Assembly (NCBI RefSeq): GCF_003626755.1 | Contig: NZ_RBCJ01000005.1 | Coordinates: 186,001 to 250,000, forward strand | Length of the DNA stretch: 64,000 bases | Direction of reading: 5' to 3' | Origin: Ulvibacterium marinum | Lineage (GTDB): Bacteria; Bacteroidota; Bacteroidia; Flavobacteriales; Flavobacteriaceae | In this document: positions 36,270 through 45,579 of the stretch, in pieces | How the letters are laid out: each line of letters starts with the position of its first letter | Position numbering within the stretch: position 1 is the stretch's first letter | Made by a program: the position numbers and the translations under genes | The notes under the pieces: model-generated | Database searches by the model: none | Told to the model about the DNA's origin: nothing | What the model saw: only the letters and a program-made list of their open reading frames with translations

Positions 36270-38753
36270 TTAAAATTCCCCCTCGCCATCATCATCAAAA
36301 TCTTGTTGTCTTTCGCGTTTTCCCCTTTCCTTTTTCTGGTTGATGCGATAAACAAGGGACAGGGCCCATTGTCTTTCCCTTCGTTGCAGTTCACCATCGG
36401 ACGTAAAGAAATCCGTGTCAGTATCAATAAATCGTTTTCTTGAGTTCAACACATCCCTCACGTTGAAGGCCAATGTCGCATTATCATTGAAGATTTCCTT
36501 GCTAAACGCCAAATCCATAAAGAACACACCTTTGTATTTGGTCTGTGCATTTTGACGGGGGCCCCTGTAGTTGGCATTGGTCTGCCATTCAATTTTACCG
36601 GGCAACGTCAGTTTGGAACTGAACCTTGAGAACCAGCTCGTATTTTCGGTACCATATTCAACACTATTGAAGTTTCCTTCGCTGACAAATTGGAATGCAT
36701 TGATGCTCCAATTGAGCCTGAGCCAGCGCTTTGGATTGTACAAGATGCCCAGTTCCGTGCCATACCGTTCATTCGTCGATAGGTTGATGGGTACAGAACG
36801 GATGATATTGATTCCTTCCGGGGTGGTCTCACCGGTCTCTTCCTGTACTATTTCAAATGAATTGGTCTCTTTTTGATAATAAATCGAAGAAGTGATCGTC
36901 AATTTTTCCCAACGTTTTAGGTAGCCTAAATCGTAGGCATTGGCAAAAGCCGGATCCAGGTCGGGGTTGCCCTGAAAGATATTGATGATGCTTGACCGCG
37001 AGGGAAATGGATTGACAAAGAAGCCCCTGGGCCTGTTTATCCTTCGGTTGTATCCCAAGGTGATGTTTTCGTTCTCCGCCAACTCGTAGATAAGGTTCAC
37101 TGTAGGGAACAGACCTAAATAGTTCTCGTCAAAATTCAAATCGATATCCTCGCCCAATGCTTCTTCCAACGCTTCTTCGTCAAAATCGGATTCTACCTGT
37201 CCCTTTAATTGGGTGTTCTCCAAACGAAGGCCCAACAAAAACGAGAACTTTTTCCATTTATTTCCATATTGGGTGTAAAGGGCATTGATATTTTCCATGT
37301 AGGTAAAGACATTCGTCAATCCCTCGTCCACTTCGAATTCACCTGTATCCAGGTTAAGATTTTCGAGACGATAATCGGTCACGGTTTCCTCAAAATCACC
37401 GCGATAGCCCAGTTCAAACTGACTGTCGCCCACGGGAAGCACATAATCAGCCTGTAATAATAGTTCGTTCTGGGTCTCAATTTCAAAAATAGTCTCCCTA
37501 TCTATCAATTCACTTGTTGGCAAAACAATGTTTTCATCAATACCGGTGGTTTTCTCTCGCTTGTCATAGGAATATTGAAAATCCGCGGTCAATTTATGTC
37601 CCTCAGAATTAAAATTGTTCTCATAGTTCAATGCTACTTGATGGGCATGGGCATCCTCCATTTCATTTTCCACACGGAGGCTCTCACTATCCAAAACGTT
37701 GTTGATGAAGCGGTCGTACACAATATCGGTATTGTCCTCATCATCAGATTGTCTGGTAAAAAAGCTGCCAACGATCGAGGACTTTTCATTAATATAGTAT
37801 TCCACGCCTAAATTCAGGTTATGGCCCTGTCGCTGCCTGAGAATATCCCTGCTTTCCAAAATCCTGTCAAAATCCCCACTGGTGTAGGTATTGTCAAAAA
37901 GACCGTTCCCTGGGCTTTCTGAATAATCATATCCCAATGTGCCGAATATATTGAAGGCATCAGTTCTTAAGTTCAGGTTGGAGGTCATCCTGCTGAAGAT
38001 GGGATGGCCCGCGGTCATATTGACAGTGCCGTTGAAACCTAACGTCCTGTCCTTTCTGAGTACGATGTTCAGGATGCCCGCGGTACCTTCTGCATCATAT
38101 CTAGCCGATGGGCTGGTGATCACCTCTACCCTATCTATGGCGTCCGCGGGCAGTTGTTGCAATACATCATTGGAGCCGAACCCGACCAGGGCCGATGGCT
38201 TTCCGTTGATAAGGATACGTACGTTCTCGTTGCCGCGTAGACTGATGGCCCCGTCAATGTCAACTGTAACTGAAGGTACATTGTTCAGCGCATCGCTGAC
38301 CGTGGCCCCACTAGTGGTCAAGTCCTTACCGATATTGTATATCTTTTTATCCAGACGTACCTCAACAGTCGTTTTTTCACCGGTAACTACCACTTCTTCC
38401 AGCGCAGAGACATCGGCTTCCATACTGATAATGCCAAGGTCCGTATTTTTTGAAATTTGTTGATTTTCTATAATGTGGGTGATATAAGAAAGATATTCCA
38501 CCCGTATCCGATAATTGCCCGAAGCAATTTTAATGTCGAACTTGCCTTTAGCATTCGTGACTCCTCCTGTGATTTCATTTTCTTGGGAAAGATTTTCCAA
38601 AACGACCGTGGCATATTCCAGAGGTTGATTAGACCCCTTATCCAAAATAGTACCCGAGAGGGTAAACTCCTTTTTTTGGGCATTCCCAATGGTACACCAA
38701 CCAATCATACAAACCATTGCAATGGAACAAAGGGTCTTGTAATAATGCATCAA
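36270..38753 (-). CDS. TonB-dependent receptor-like outer-membrane beta-barrel protein
   Basis: An 827-residue protein. A signal peptide ends at GNA (residue about 25), followed by a carboxypeptidase-regulatory-like domain (LSGTILDKGSNQPLEYATVV), LEEVVVTGEKTTVE (TonB-box region), a plug with VEVITSPSARYDAEGTAGIL near 213-232, and a long barrel of the outer-membrane beta-barrel family type (OMP_b-brl_3). The C-terminus is unusually basic then acidic (KKERGKRERQQDFDDDGEGEF). There is no SusD partner. It is the last gene of the ECF/YHYH operon, 24 nt after the EF-hand lipoprotein, so it may handle a metal or metal complex; this is inferred. Confidence 0.85.
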   Translation of the reverse strand: MMHYYKTLCSIAMVCMIGWCTIGNAQKKEFTLSGTILDKGSNQPLEYATVVLENLSQENEITGGVTNAKGKFDIKIASGNYRIRVEYLSYITHIIENQQISKNTDLGIISMEADVSALEEVVVTGEKTTVEVRLDKKIYNIGKDLTTSGATVSDALNNVPSVTVDIDGAISLRGNENVRILINGKPSALVGFGSNDVLQQLPADAIDRVEVITSPSARYDAEGTAGILNIVLRKDRTLGFNGTVNMTAGHPIFSRMTSNLNLRTDAFNIFGTLGYDYSESPGNGLFDNTYTSGDFDRILESRDILRQRQGHNLNLGVEYYINEKSSIVGSFFTRQSDDEDNTDIVYDRFINNVLDSESLRVENEMEDAHAHQVALNYENNFNSEGHKLTADFQYSYDKREKTTGIDENIVLPTSELIDRETIFEIETQNELLLQADYVLPVGDSQFELGYRGDFEETVTDYRLENLNLDTGEFEVDEGLTNVFTYMENINALYTQYGNKWKKFSFLLGLRLENTQLKGQVESDFDEEALEEALGEDIDLNFDENYLGLFPTVNLIYELAENENITLGYNRRINRPRGFFVNPFPSRSSIINIFQGNPDLDPAFANAYDLGYLKRWEKLTITSSIYYQKETNSFEIVQEETGETTPEGINIIRSVPINLSTNERYGTELGILYNPKRWLRLNWSINAFQFVSEGNFNSVEYGTENTSWFSRFSSKLTLPGKIEWQTNANYRGPRQNAQTKYKGVFFMDLAFSKEIFNDNATLAFNVRDVLNSRKRFIDTDTDFFTSDGELQRRERQWALSLVYRINQKKERGKRERQQDFDDDGEGEF

Positions 38754-38777
38754 CTAAATACGTTCGGTTCTTAATTA

Positions 38778-39071
38778 TTATCTTCTTCGTGGTCTGGGTC
38801 TGGGAATTTTTTCGATCTCTTCCTTGGTAAGAAAGCCATCATCATCGGTATCGATTTCACCGAAACGTTCCTTTAAGCGACCCCTGACCTCGGACATGGA
38901 CAATTTTCCGTCTTCATCAGTATCCATCCGAGAGATAATTTCAGAAGCAGAAGGTGGTTGTCTTTCTGGCCCTCCTGGTTTGAATTGTCCCGCGGTATTA
39001 CTTGAACGGCAAGAAGAGAGAGTTCCCACTAAGATGGCCAAAGCGGCTATCGAGAAAAGGTGTTGTTTCAT
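38778..39071 (-). CDS. EF-hand calcium-binding lipoprotein
   Basis: A 97-residue protein with the lipobox TLSSC (Cys near residue 21). Two canonical EF-hand loops follow, DTDEDGKLSMSE near 50-61 and DTDDDGFLTKEE near 76-87, with Asp at positions 1, 3 and 5 and Glu at 12. It should be a small periplasmic calcium binder. It lies between the Asp-rich lipoprotein and the TonB-type receptor in the same operon. The tail is basic (RPRPRRR). Confidence 0.85.
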   Translation of the reverse strand: MKQHLFSIAALAILVGTLSSCRSSNTAGQFKPGGPERQPPSASEIISRMDTDEDGKLSMSEVRGRLKERFGEIDTDDDGFLTKEEIEKIPRPRPRRR

Positions 39072-39145
39072 ACTTAGATATTTTGATTTGTCATTCTATT
39101 TTAGACGCGCCGTTACCGTAGCGTCATGTTTTTTCTGTTCGTTTT

Positions 39146-40177
39146 TTATTCCACGGTATACCTTACGATGACTTCATTGTCCAAAACGACGTTCGTGGAC
39201 CAGATGAACTCCGCATCGTTTTCCGGGTCGTCGAATGTATCCGTAAACCGGGTATAGGATTCCTTGTTGTTCACCACAATGGTCTCGTTGGTATACGTAG
39301 TGGCATCGGGCCAGTCGGAGTCGTCAAAGCTCTCTTCCATCCAAGTATCGGGCAGTTCCCAGTGCAGGGCATAGAACGAGGTACCGTCATTTACGCTGGT
39401 CGTATTACAGTTGGATGTAATCCGTATTGTCCCATCCTCGGTGGGGCAGTTCAAATCTTTGATGGGGGCCGTATAGAACGTTTGTGCCTTCCAATCTCCG
39501 CCCGTTATGGCAATGGTATTTTCGGATGCATCCTTGAACACGGCCACCATGCCCCCGTCACCGGCATAGTAATCTGCTCCCTGATTGAACTCGGAGCCCA
39601 GACCTAGATTCTCTTCCCAATCGACCAACATCATCGCTACCGTGAAGGGACGCGATACCCTGAACTTTACGATGTGGGAATTGAAATCCGTAAAGGGAAC
39701 GGCATCCTTGCCCACTGGGGTTCCGTTGATATAGAGTTCAAAATAGTTGTCGGCAAAAATATAGCCGGTCACCACCTCTCCATTCGCATCTATCTCGATA
39801 ATGTTATTTTCATCAAAAGCCGCCAAAGCCTCCGATGCCGTATTGTATTGGGTAGCGTAAGGGTTGAACAGGTCAGGGGCGAACGGAAAATCGTCATCCG
39901 TATAGTTGACTTCTGCGGGAACCGTCCACTCTGAATCGTCCGCTGCGGTGATGGTTCCCACTCCTGAAACGCGCTGACCGGCATCGAAGAGATTTTCAAT
40001 CACCGTAGTTGCGCGCCCCTGTGTCACGGTAGCCGTACCTGAATAATCATTGGTTTCAACGGTGTCGTCATCTGTATCTGTGTTATCATCTGTATCCGTA
40101 CTGTCATTGCTGCAATTCAAGCACGATAAAAAGACAAACAGTACTATGGGAATATGCATTTTTCCAATATTTTTCAT
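39146..40177 (-). CDS. Asp-rich lipoprotein of unknown function
   Basis: A 343-residue protein with a lipobox around FLSCLNC (Cys near residues 20-23) and an Asp/Thr-rich linker (STDTDDNTDTDDDT). The body has beta-sandwich features: GYIFADNYFELYINGTPVGK, IVKFRVSRPFTVAMMLVDWE, DGGMVAVFKDASENTIAITG and FTDTFDDPENDAEFIWSTNV, similar to sugar- or galactose-binding-like modules. I do not recognise a defined family. It lies between the YHYH protein and the EF-hand lipoprotein and shares an acidic linker style with the YHYH protein. Confidence 0.65.
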   Translation of the reverse strand: MKNIGKMHIPIVLFVFLSCLNCSNDSTDTDDNTDTDDDTVETNDYSGTATVTQGRATTVIENLFDAGQRVSGVGTITAADDSEWTVPAEVNYTDDDFPFAPDLFNPYATQYNTASEALAAFDENNIIEIDANGEVVTGYIFADNYFELYINGTPVGKDAVPFTDFNSHIVKFRVSRPFTVAMMLVDWEENLGLGSEFNQGADYYAGDGGMVAVFKDASENTIAITGGDWKAQTFYTAPIKDLNCPTEDGTIRITSNCNTTSVNDGTSFYALHWELPDTWMEESFDDSDWPDATTYTNETIVVNNKESYTRFTDTFDDPENDAEFIWSTNVVLDNEVIVRYTVE

Positions 40178-40259
40178 ATGAATGTTCTTTAAGATATTAT
40201 GGGGTTACGTTTTATAGCGGATAGGACGAATAGGACCTGCTCTTTCCTTAGGTATATTT

Positions 40260-41633
40260 TTATTTCTGATAGGTTGCCGTCGTTACAGTACCATCGGCAT
40301 CAACATATTCGTAGGTATACAGACCATTTTCGTCCCAACTATAATTGGTGTAATAGGTATCTGTCCCGATTTGATATTCAAGGGAATACGCGTTCGTGCC
40401 CGTTGCATTAAAATCCGTGATCACTGCTCCGGCCAAGGGTGTCAGTGCAGGCCGTACCTCTCGGGTCATCGCCTGTGGCAGGATCTGGTCTTCTGGCGCG
40501 GTTGTATTCGGGTCTAATGTTACCTGGCCGCGCATCCCGGCAATAAAGTAGGGTGCAGTATCAGTGGTATGGTATTGGTACGACCCGTCTTCATTGAATT
40601 TTCCGAGATATTCATCCAGCTCCTCGGTAGTTTCTCCATAGACGGGGAATCCGTCCAAAGCATAGGCGACAGGCTGATCGGCTCCCACTGTAGCTTCCAA
40701 ATGGGTGGGCGGTACATGATAATGGTAATCGTCCGCCCTTCCACAATGTCCGCCCCACTGATCAAGCTCTCCAATGGCCAAGGCATCCTCGCCCCTGTTG
40801 TTCAAGGGATTGAAGACTGGGATACCGTTGACCGCAATGGCAATGGCACCCCTTAAAAAATGTTCCGAGGATGATAGCGGAGTTTCGGCAAGTACTGGTT
40901 GTATAGGAAAGGCCCAGCTATTGCCGCCTGTATAATCCTGGGGAATCGGTACCTGTTGTTGCCAGTTGGTGATACCTACCATCATGTCATGGTCGGGAAG
41001 GCCCGCGGAAGAGACATAGAAATACGTGTCATCGAAATCCGTGGTCACATTCGAAAAAAGCCCGAATAGTTCCTGTAGCGCATCGACATCATTGGCGGGA
41101 ACTGATGAAACTATGGGATTGTCGTCTTCAGCACTGTCATCTGTATCTCCGTTATCATCGCTGTTGCCACAGGCAAATACCATTATAATCAAAAAAGATG
41201 CAATACCCATTGAAGCGGTCAGCATTCTTTTTCTCCTAAAAAAGTATGCAAAGATGAAAAAGGACACTGCCGATAAGGCAATCAGGAAATAGTTCATGGA
41301 AAAACCGTTGTTTTCCGGACCACGTTCGTGCTTGGCAACAACAATTCCGGAATTGCCCGATACTTGGTTGATGCTTTTGATACGATTGATCTTCTCTTCG
41401 ATCAACAACCGGTCATGCATGGTAAAGGCCGAGAGTTCCTCAATGACCAGTTCTCCGGTTTTCGTTTCCAAAAAAACCAGACCATCCTTAAAGGCCAAAA
41501 AGGAGGCCTCAATTTTGTTGCCTTCAATGCTCCACTCTTTAGTGTTCCGGTGTCCATGCCCACCTTTATGTGCGTGAAGGCTTAATGTTAGCAGTAAAAG
41601 AATAAGGGAAATTAAATAAGTGCGCGCTCTCAT
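40260..41633 (-). CDS. Membrane-anchored YHYH domain protein
   Basis: A 457-residue protein in two parts. Residues 1-150 have a signal peptide, a His-rich start (HAHKGGHGHR), a small soluble domain and a membrane segment (FLIALSAVSFFIFAYFF). A second hydrophobic stretch then ends in an internal lipobox-like MVFACGNSDD near 155, followed by an Asp-rich linker. Residues 185-457 are a YHYH domain (ADDYHYHVPPTHLE, DGFPVYGETTEELD, GSYQYHTTDTAPYFIAGMRG). YHYH proteins are secreted and of poorly known function. The layout looks like a fusion of a small membrane protein with a YHYH lipoprotein. It sits in an ECF-controlled operon. Confidence 0.82.
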   Translation of the reverse strand: MRARTYLISLILLLLTLSLHAHKGGHGHRNTKEWSIEGNKIEASFLAFKDGLVFLETKTGELVIEELSAFTMHDRLLIEEKINRIKSINQVSGNSGIVVAKHERGPENNGFSMNYFLIALSAVSFFIFAYFFRRKRMLTASMGIASFLIIMVFACGNSDDNGDTDDSAEDDNPIVSSVPANDVDALQELFGLFSNVTTDFDDTYFYVSSAGLPDHDMMVGITNWQQQVPIPQDYTGGNSWAFPIQPVLAETPLSSSEHFLRGAIAIAVNGIPVFNPLNNRGEDALAIGELDQWGGHCGRADDYHYHVPPTHLEATVGADQPVAYALDGFPVYGETTEELDEYLGKFNEDGSYQYHTTDTAPYFIAGMRGQVTLDPNTTAPEDQILPQAMTREVRPALTPLAGAVITDFNATGTNAYSLEYQIGTDTYYTNYSWDENGLYTYEYVDADGTVTTATYQK

Positions 41634-41640
41634 GATAACC

Positions 41641-41673
41641 GGGGCTTAATTTGACCTTTTGACAGGAAGCCCC
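41641..41673. repeat. Hairpin between the Spy-like and YHYH genes
   Basis: GGGGCTT pairs with AAGCCCC across a 19-nt loop, 7 nt upstream of the YHYH start on the minus strand. It could mask or expose the ribosome-binding region of that gene. It is predicted only by base pairing. Confidence 0.4.
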
Positions 41674-41717
41674 AGAAAATCCTTCGCTCGATTCCCTTTT
41701 TTTGAAATAATTAACTT

Positions 41718-42131
41718 TTAACGTAGTACATATCGCAAGGCCCTCTCCTTGAAATCTTCATAAGCGGGCAGTTGTTCTTCGTGCAACACGGATTTTAAAT
41801 CGTTGAAATGTTTCTCGGTCGCCAATATCTTTTTTTCTTCGACATCCTTGATACGTTTGAGTAGGGAATCCGATGGTTGTAGAAAATAACTGCGGACATA
41901 TTTCTTCTGTTCCTTTTTTAGAGAGACCATAGATTTATGGTGTTCTCTGCTAAAGGTTTTAAACTGTATGTTCTGCTCATCATCAAGACGCAACATTTCT
42001 TTTGCATCAGGTTTTCGATGTTCCCTTAAATGCTTTTGAGGTCTTTTGGTGAGTATCAAGGAGGAGACTTGTACCACATTGATTATCAATAGTGCGCCTA
42101 TAATGATTTTATAGCGTGTTTCCCGTTTCAT
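41718..42131 (-). CDS. Spy/CpxP-like small periplasmic protein
   Basis: A 137-residue protein with an N-terminal membrane anchor or signal (IIIGALLIINVVQVSSLIL). The remainder is helical and highly charged: MLRLDDEQNIQFKTFSREHH, SLKKEQKKYVRSYF and VLHEEQLPAYEDFKERAL. This pattern matches periplasmic Spy/CpxP and heavy-metal-resistance proteins (LTxxQ-like repeats), which act as chaperones or metal sensors. It is the third gene of the ECF operon, 11 nt after the anti-sigma candidate. The family link rests on pattern and context. Confidence 0.65.
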   Translation of the reverse strand: MKRETRYKIIIGALLIINVVQVSSLILTKRPQKHLREHRKPDAKEMLRLDDEQNIQFKTFSREHHKSMVSLKKEQKKYVRSYFLQPSDSLLKRIKDVEEKKILATEKHFNDLKSVLHEEQLPAYEDFKERALRYVLR

Positions 42132-42142
42132 CTTACAAGGTT

Positions 42143-42433
42143 TTAAAAGGTATAGTCTGTCAACAGCGAAATCTGGTTTTCTTCATCCCTTGTAGAATCT
42201 TGAACGCTTTCGATCTGCAGTTTCAAAACATAGGCGTTCAAAAGAATTATCAAGCAGGCCGCCGCTGCAACCCACCCTAAATACATTATGGAAATTGTTC
42301 GATTTTCCGGAATTTCTGAAATTATGCTATCGAACAGATCATTTTTGGGAGTGGCCCTTTTTATACCCTCCAAGCTTTTAAGGACCCCGTCAGTCCATTT
42401 TTCTCTATCGTCCATCAGTTTGGGTTTGTTCAT
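42143..42433 (-). CDS. Small single-span membrane protein, anti-sigma candidate
   Basis: A 96-residue protein with a cytoplasmic N-terminal half (MDDREKWTDGVLKSLEGIKR), one membrane span near residues 51-68 (YLGWVAAAACLIILLNAYV) and a short periplasmic tail. Size, topology and its position 6 nt after the ECF sigma gene fit a minimal anti-sigma factor. There is no zinc-binding His/Cys motif. The role is inferred from context. Confidence 0.6.
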   Translation of the reverse strand: MNKPKLMDDREKWTDGVLKSLEGIKRATPKNDLFDSIISEIPENRTISIMYLGWVAAAACLIILLNAYVLKLQIESVQDSTRDEENQISLLTDYTF

Positions 42434-42439
42434 TGGACA

Positions 42440-43006
42440 TTATTTTTTTGTTTTTCCTTCGGGATAGATATCGATTAGGTACTTCCGCAAATTTGATTTT
42501 GCCCTTTGCAGCAGACTTTCTACGGATTTTAAGGTTGTTTCCATAACATCAGCTACTTCCTGTCTTGGAAGTCCTTCCACAAAGCTCAATACGAAGGCTG
42601 TTTTTTGGGTCTCAGGTAGCTCATCTATGGCTTTGAACAAAAATCGTGATTTTTCCTTGTTTTCCAATTGGACACCGGGATGGTCGAAATCGGTACGGTC
42701 CCGCTCGTTGACCTCTCTTTGAGAAACAGGACTTCTTTTTCTTTTTTCCAACTTGTTCAATGCCTTGTTGACCGTAATCCTATATATCCAAGTACTTACT
42801 TTGGACTTTCCCTGAAACGTATCCGCTTTCTGGTAAATAGTCAAAAAAATGTCCTGAGTGACCTCCTCTGCCTCTTCTATGTTCTGTAGATAACCGATGG
42901 CGGTATTGTACACTTTATTTTTGTATAGTAAGTACAATTGTTCAAAAGCATTTATGTTCCCCTTTGAGATTTCTTTAAGCAGTATATTTTCGATTCTTTT
43001 TCCCAA
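42440..43006 (-). CDS. ECF RNA polymerase sigma factor
   Basis: A 188-residue sigma factor: region 2 FEQLYLLYKNKVYNTAIGY with EEAEEVTQDIFLTIYQKADT near residues 45-64, the STWIYRITVNKALN segment, and region 4 ETQKTAFVLSFVEGLPRQEV plus METTLKSVESLLQRAKSNLR. It is the first gene of the unit encoding the anti-sigma candidate, Spy-like, YHYH, Asp-rich, EF-hand and TonB-type proteins, all on the minus strand with short gaps. It probably activates this unit in response to an envelope or metal signal, which is inferred. Confidence 0.93.
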   Translation of the reverse strand: MGKRIENILLKEISKGNINAFEQLYLLYKNKVYNTAIGYLQNIEEAEEVTQDIFLTIYQKADTFQGKSKVSTWIYRITVNKALNKLEKRKRSPVSQREVNERDRTDFDHPGVQLENKEKSRFLFKAIDELPETQKTAFVLSFVEGLPRQEVADVMETTLKSVESLLQRAKSNLRKYLIDIYPEGKTKK

Positions 43007-43566
43007 ATATAAAGTACGTTTCTAACCGTATCTTAGGTTTAATTTTAATCAATCAGAATGGAGCATTCAACGGCCAGACTATAATATATATCACTCAACC
43101 TATCAACCCATTTGGGAGATAATCCTGATTGGGTATGTTTGACATATGATGATAGCTTTGGGCTTTGACCGTTAAAGTTGTAAAAGGTTTAACCCTTTGA
43201 TCATTCTATTTTTTTGTGAAAACCACTAATACTTTATGTGCTCAACTCGGGAGCAAGGTAATAATCAAGGAGTGCATTGAACTTTTTTTGGATGGAAAGC
43301 CAAAGCCGGGCATCTTTTTACCAGCGAACAAAAGTGTAATGTTACGGAGATTATATTCCTGTATAATGAAGAACTGTATCAAACCCAGTTTGATTTTCTT
43401 CCCATGAGGTGTGGTTTTTTAAACGGCGAGTTAATTATGACTCTTTTAGCTGAAGGAATAGATTCCCAAGAAAGGTTCGTTTTACGGCACTTTTTAAATG
43501 CGCGCCTGAAAAGCTATAACTATTTCTTAACTTGTAATCTTTCCCCTAAAGAAATTCGAAGTGTAA
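43007..43566. other. Intergenic stretch between divergent regulators
   Basis: Separates the ECF operon (minus) from the AraC-type regulator (plus). It contains copy 1 of the intergenic repeat (43421-43490). Short open frames here overlap the repeat and show no family features. Confidence 0.5.
43421..43490 (+). repeat. Intergenic repeat family, copy 1
   Basis: Starts AAACGGCGAGTTAAT, contains TAGATTCCCAAGAAAGGTTC and ends TACGGCAC. The second hairpin (TCTTTT with GAAGGA, including G-U pairs) is possible; the first stem of copies 2 and 3 is not formed. It lies about 77 nt upstream of the AraC-type gene. Confidence 0.65.
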
Positions 43567-45579
43567 ATGAGTTCGGACGACAATTTGCGCAAAGATTTTC
43601 AAGAAGAATCATCAAAGGAAATGCTAGTTAAAAAACTGACCAAAGTAATCGAGACCAATTTGCACAATGACCAATTCGGGGTCGATAGCCTTGCGCAAGC
43701 GATGGGTATGAGTCGATCTAGTCTACACCGAAAATTGCATAAACTCCTTGGCATCTCCACAAGCCAATTCATCAGAGAGTATCGATTGAAAAGGGCTTTG
43801 GAAATTCTCAAAAACGAAGATGTAACGGCTTCTGAAGTGGCCTACCGTGTTGGGTTCAGCAGCGCAACTTACTTTAGCTCTTCGTTTCATAAATTCTACG
43901 GGTATACACCGGGAGAGCTAAAATCCAGAATCAGCAATGAAGTTGAAAAAGGAACTGAACAATCCATCCGCGAGATAACAAAAGGCTTACCGCTAGATTC
44001 TGTAAATTCAAAAACCACTAAAAACTTGAGTAAAAAACCCATTCTCTGGGTTGGGCTGCTTTTAGTAATAATAGCATCAGCTTTATTTTTTTATAATGCT
44101 TCTTCAAAAGATCATGAAAGAAATGTAGCGAGTGAAAAAACGACTGATAAGAAATCGATTGCGGTACTACCTTTCAAGAACTTGACGGGAAAACCAGATT
44201 TGGAATATGTGAGCGATGGCATGACCGATGCCGTAATTTCAAGACTCACACAGGTCAGTGCCATCGGTAAAGTAATTCCATTTACATCTACCCACGCCTA
44301 TAAGAAAACCGATAAGACTATTGAAAAAATAGCAAATGAGTTAGGCGTTGCAACACTATTACAGGGTAATCTACAGATTTCAGGAGATCGAATTAAAATC
44401 AATCTACAATTGATCGATGCTTTCACAAGTGAACATATTTGGTCGGAAGAATATGCTCGAGATTGGAAGAGTGACGAAATTTTTAAAATGCAGACCGAAG
44501 TCGTAGAAGGTATCGCTGCCAATATGAATGCCTTTATTGCTAATGACGAGTTGGCTGCTATTAAAAAAGTTCCTACCAAAAGTAAGCTAGCCTATTCCTA
44601 TTATCTTCAAGGGGAGTTTCAACGACAAAAAGGAAACGAACTATCATATTCAAATGCTATCAACCTTTATGAAAAGTCAATTGGAGCAGATTCGAATTTT
44701 GTACAACCCTATATAGAAATGGCTAATGTTTGGCATATGGGTGGGTCAGTTTGGGGTTTTTATGATGAGCAAAAAGCTTGGAGCAACGCAAAGGCGTATT
44801 TAAAACAAGCACTGAAAATAGAACCGGACAATCTACGGATTGCCGAAGAACTTAATACTGGAAGGTTTTTTTATGATTGGAATTTTGAACTTGTAGAGAA
44901 ATTTCATCAAAGTATACTGCACAATTCCATAGAGGACAAGCCATCTGTCATATCACTTGATTATCCCATTAAAACTGGAAGGCCAGAAGAAACCCTTAAA
45001 GCGATTGAACGTCTTATGATAAATGACCCGTCAAATGTATTTTTTCCGTTCTTTAAAGCAGAGGCCATGTTCTATTTAGGTTCTAATGATGAAGCCGCAG
45101 AAATATTGACACAAACGGACCCCTTGTATAATGATAACTGGTTTTATTTGCGAGAATCCGCGAAACTATATTTTTACCTCGGAGAATACGAAAAATCAAA
45201 AAACCAACTTCACAAATTACTGACTCAATTCCCTGATTATCCCCCAATTTTAATGTGGTTGAATGCGGTATATGCCCAAATGGATGATAATTCTAAGGAT
45301 AAGGCAAAGTTCTTGAAAGAATTGATCGACAAATACAATGAAGGTTCATCCGGCAGCCCGGCTTGGTTCCTTGCGTTATTCTATTCCACCGTTGAAGATT
45401 ACGAAAAAACCTTTACGTGGTTACAAAGGTCCTATGATCGACATGAGGTTGAAATGACCTGGCTACGCGAAGAACCGTTATTGGCACCCATCAGAAACGA
45501 CCCTCGATATATCGATTTATACGAAAAAGTAGGGTTTTCCAGTATTGGCTTACCGATAAAAAATTCTTTGGAAAATTAA
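43567..45579 (+). CDS. AraC-type membrane regulator with TolB-like and TPR regions
   Basis: A 670-residue protein. An AraC-type helix-turn-helix fills residues 20-120 (GVDSLAQAMGMSRSSLHRKL, VAYRVGFSSATYFSSSFHKF, YGYTPGEL). One membrane span lies near 158-177. A TolB-like/FlgO-type domain starts at SIAVLPFKNLTGKPDLEYVS near 197-216 and extends to about 320, and the rest is TPR-like. The layout resembles ToxR/CadC-type one-component regulators: DNA-binding part in the cytoplasm, sensor in the periplasm. The likely target is unknown. The ATG at 43567 immediately precedes a conserved-length AraC part. Confidence 0.85.
   Translation: MSSDDNLRKDFQEESSKEMLVKKLTKVIETNLHNDQFGVDSLAQAMGMSRSSLHRKLHKLLGISTSQFIREYRLKRALEILKNEDVTASEVAYRVGFSSATYFSSSFHKFYGYTPGELKSRISNEVEKGTEQSIREITKGLPLDSVNSKTTKNLSKKPILWVGLLLVIIASALFFYNASSKDHERNVASEKTTDKKSIAVLPFKNLTGKPDLEYVSDGMTDAVISRLTQVSAIGKVIPFTSTHAYKKTDKTIEKIANELGVATLLQGNLQISGDRIKINLQLIDAFTSEHIWSEEYARDWKSDEIFKMQTEVVEGIAANMNAFIANDELAAIKKVPTKSKLAYSYYLQGEFQRQKGNELSYSNAINLYEKSIGADSNFVQPYIEMANVWHMGGSVWGFYDEQKAWSNAKAYLKQALKIEPDNLRIAEELNTGRFFYDWNFELVEKFHQSILHNSIEDKPSVISLDYPIKTGRPEETLKAIERLMINDPSNVFFPFFKAEAMFYLGSNDEAAEILTQTDPLYNDNWFYLRESAKLYFYLGEYEKSKNQLHKLLTQFPDYPPILMWLNAVYAQMDDNSKDKAKFLKELIDKYNEGSSGSPAWFLALFYSTVEDYEKTFTWLQRSYDRHEVEMTWLREEPLLAPIRNDPRYIDLYEKVGFSSIGLPIKNSLEN

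Noticed and set aside
37939-38463. 174-codon open frame opposite the TonB-type receptor
   Set aside because: Shadow of the receptor's codon pattern; Ser/Leu-rich with no family features.
43404-43631. 75-codon open frame before the AraC-type gene
   Set aside because: It covers intergenic repeat copy 1 and overlaps the start of the regulator in another frame; it has no family match.
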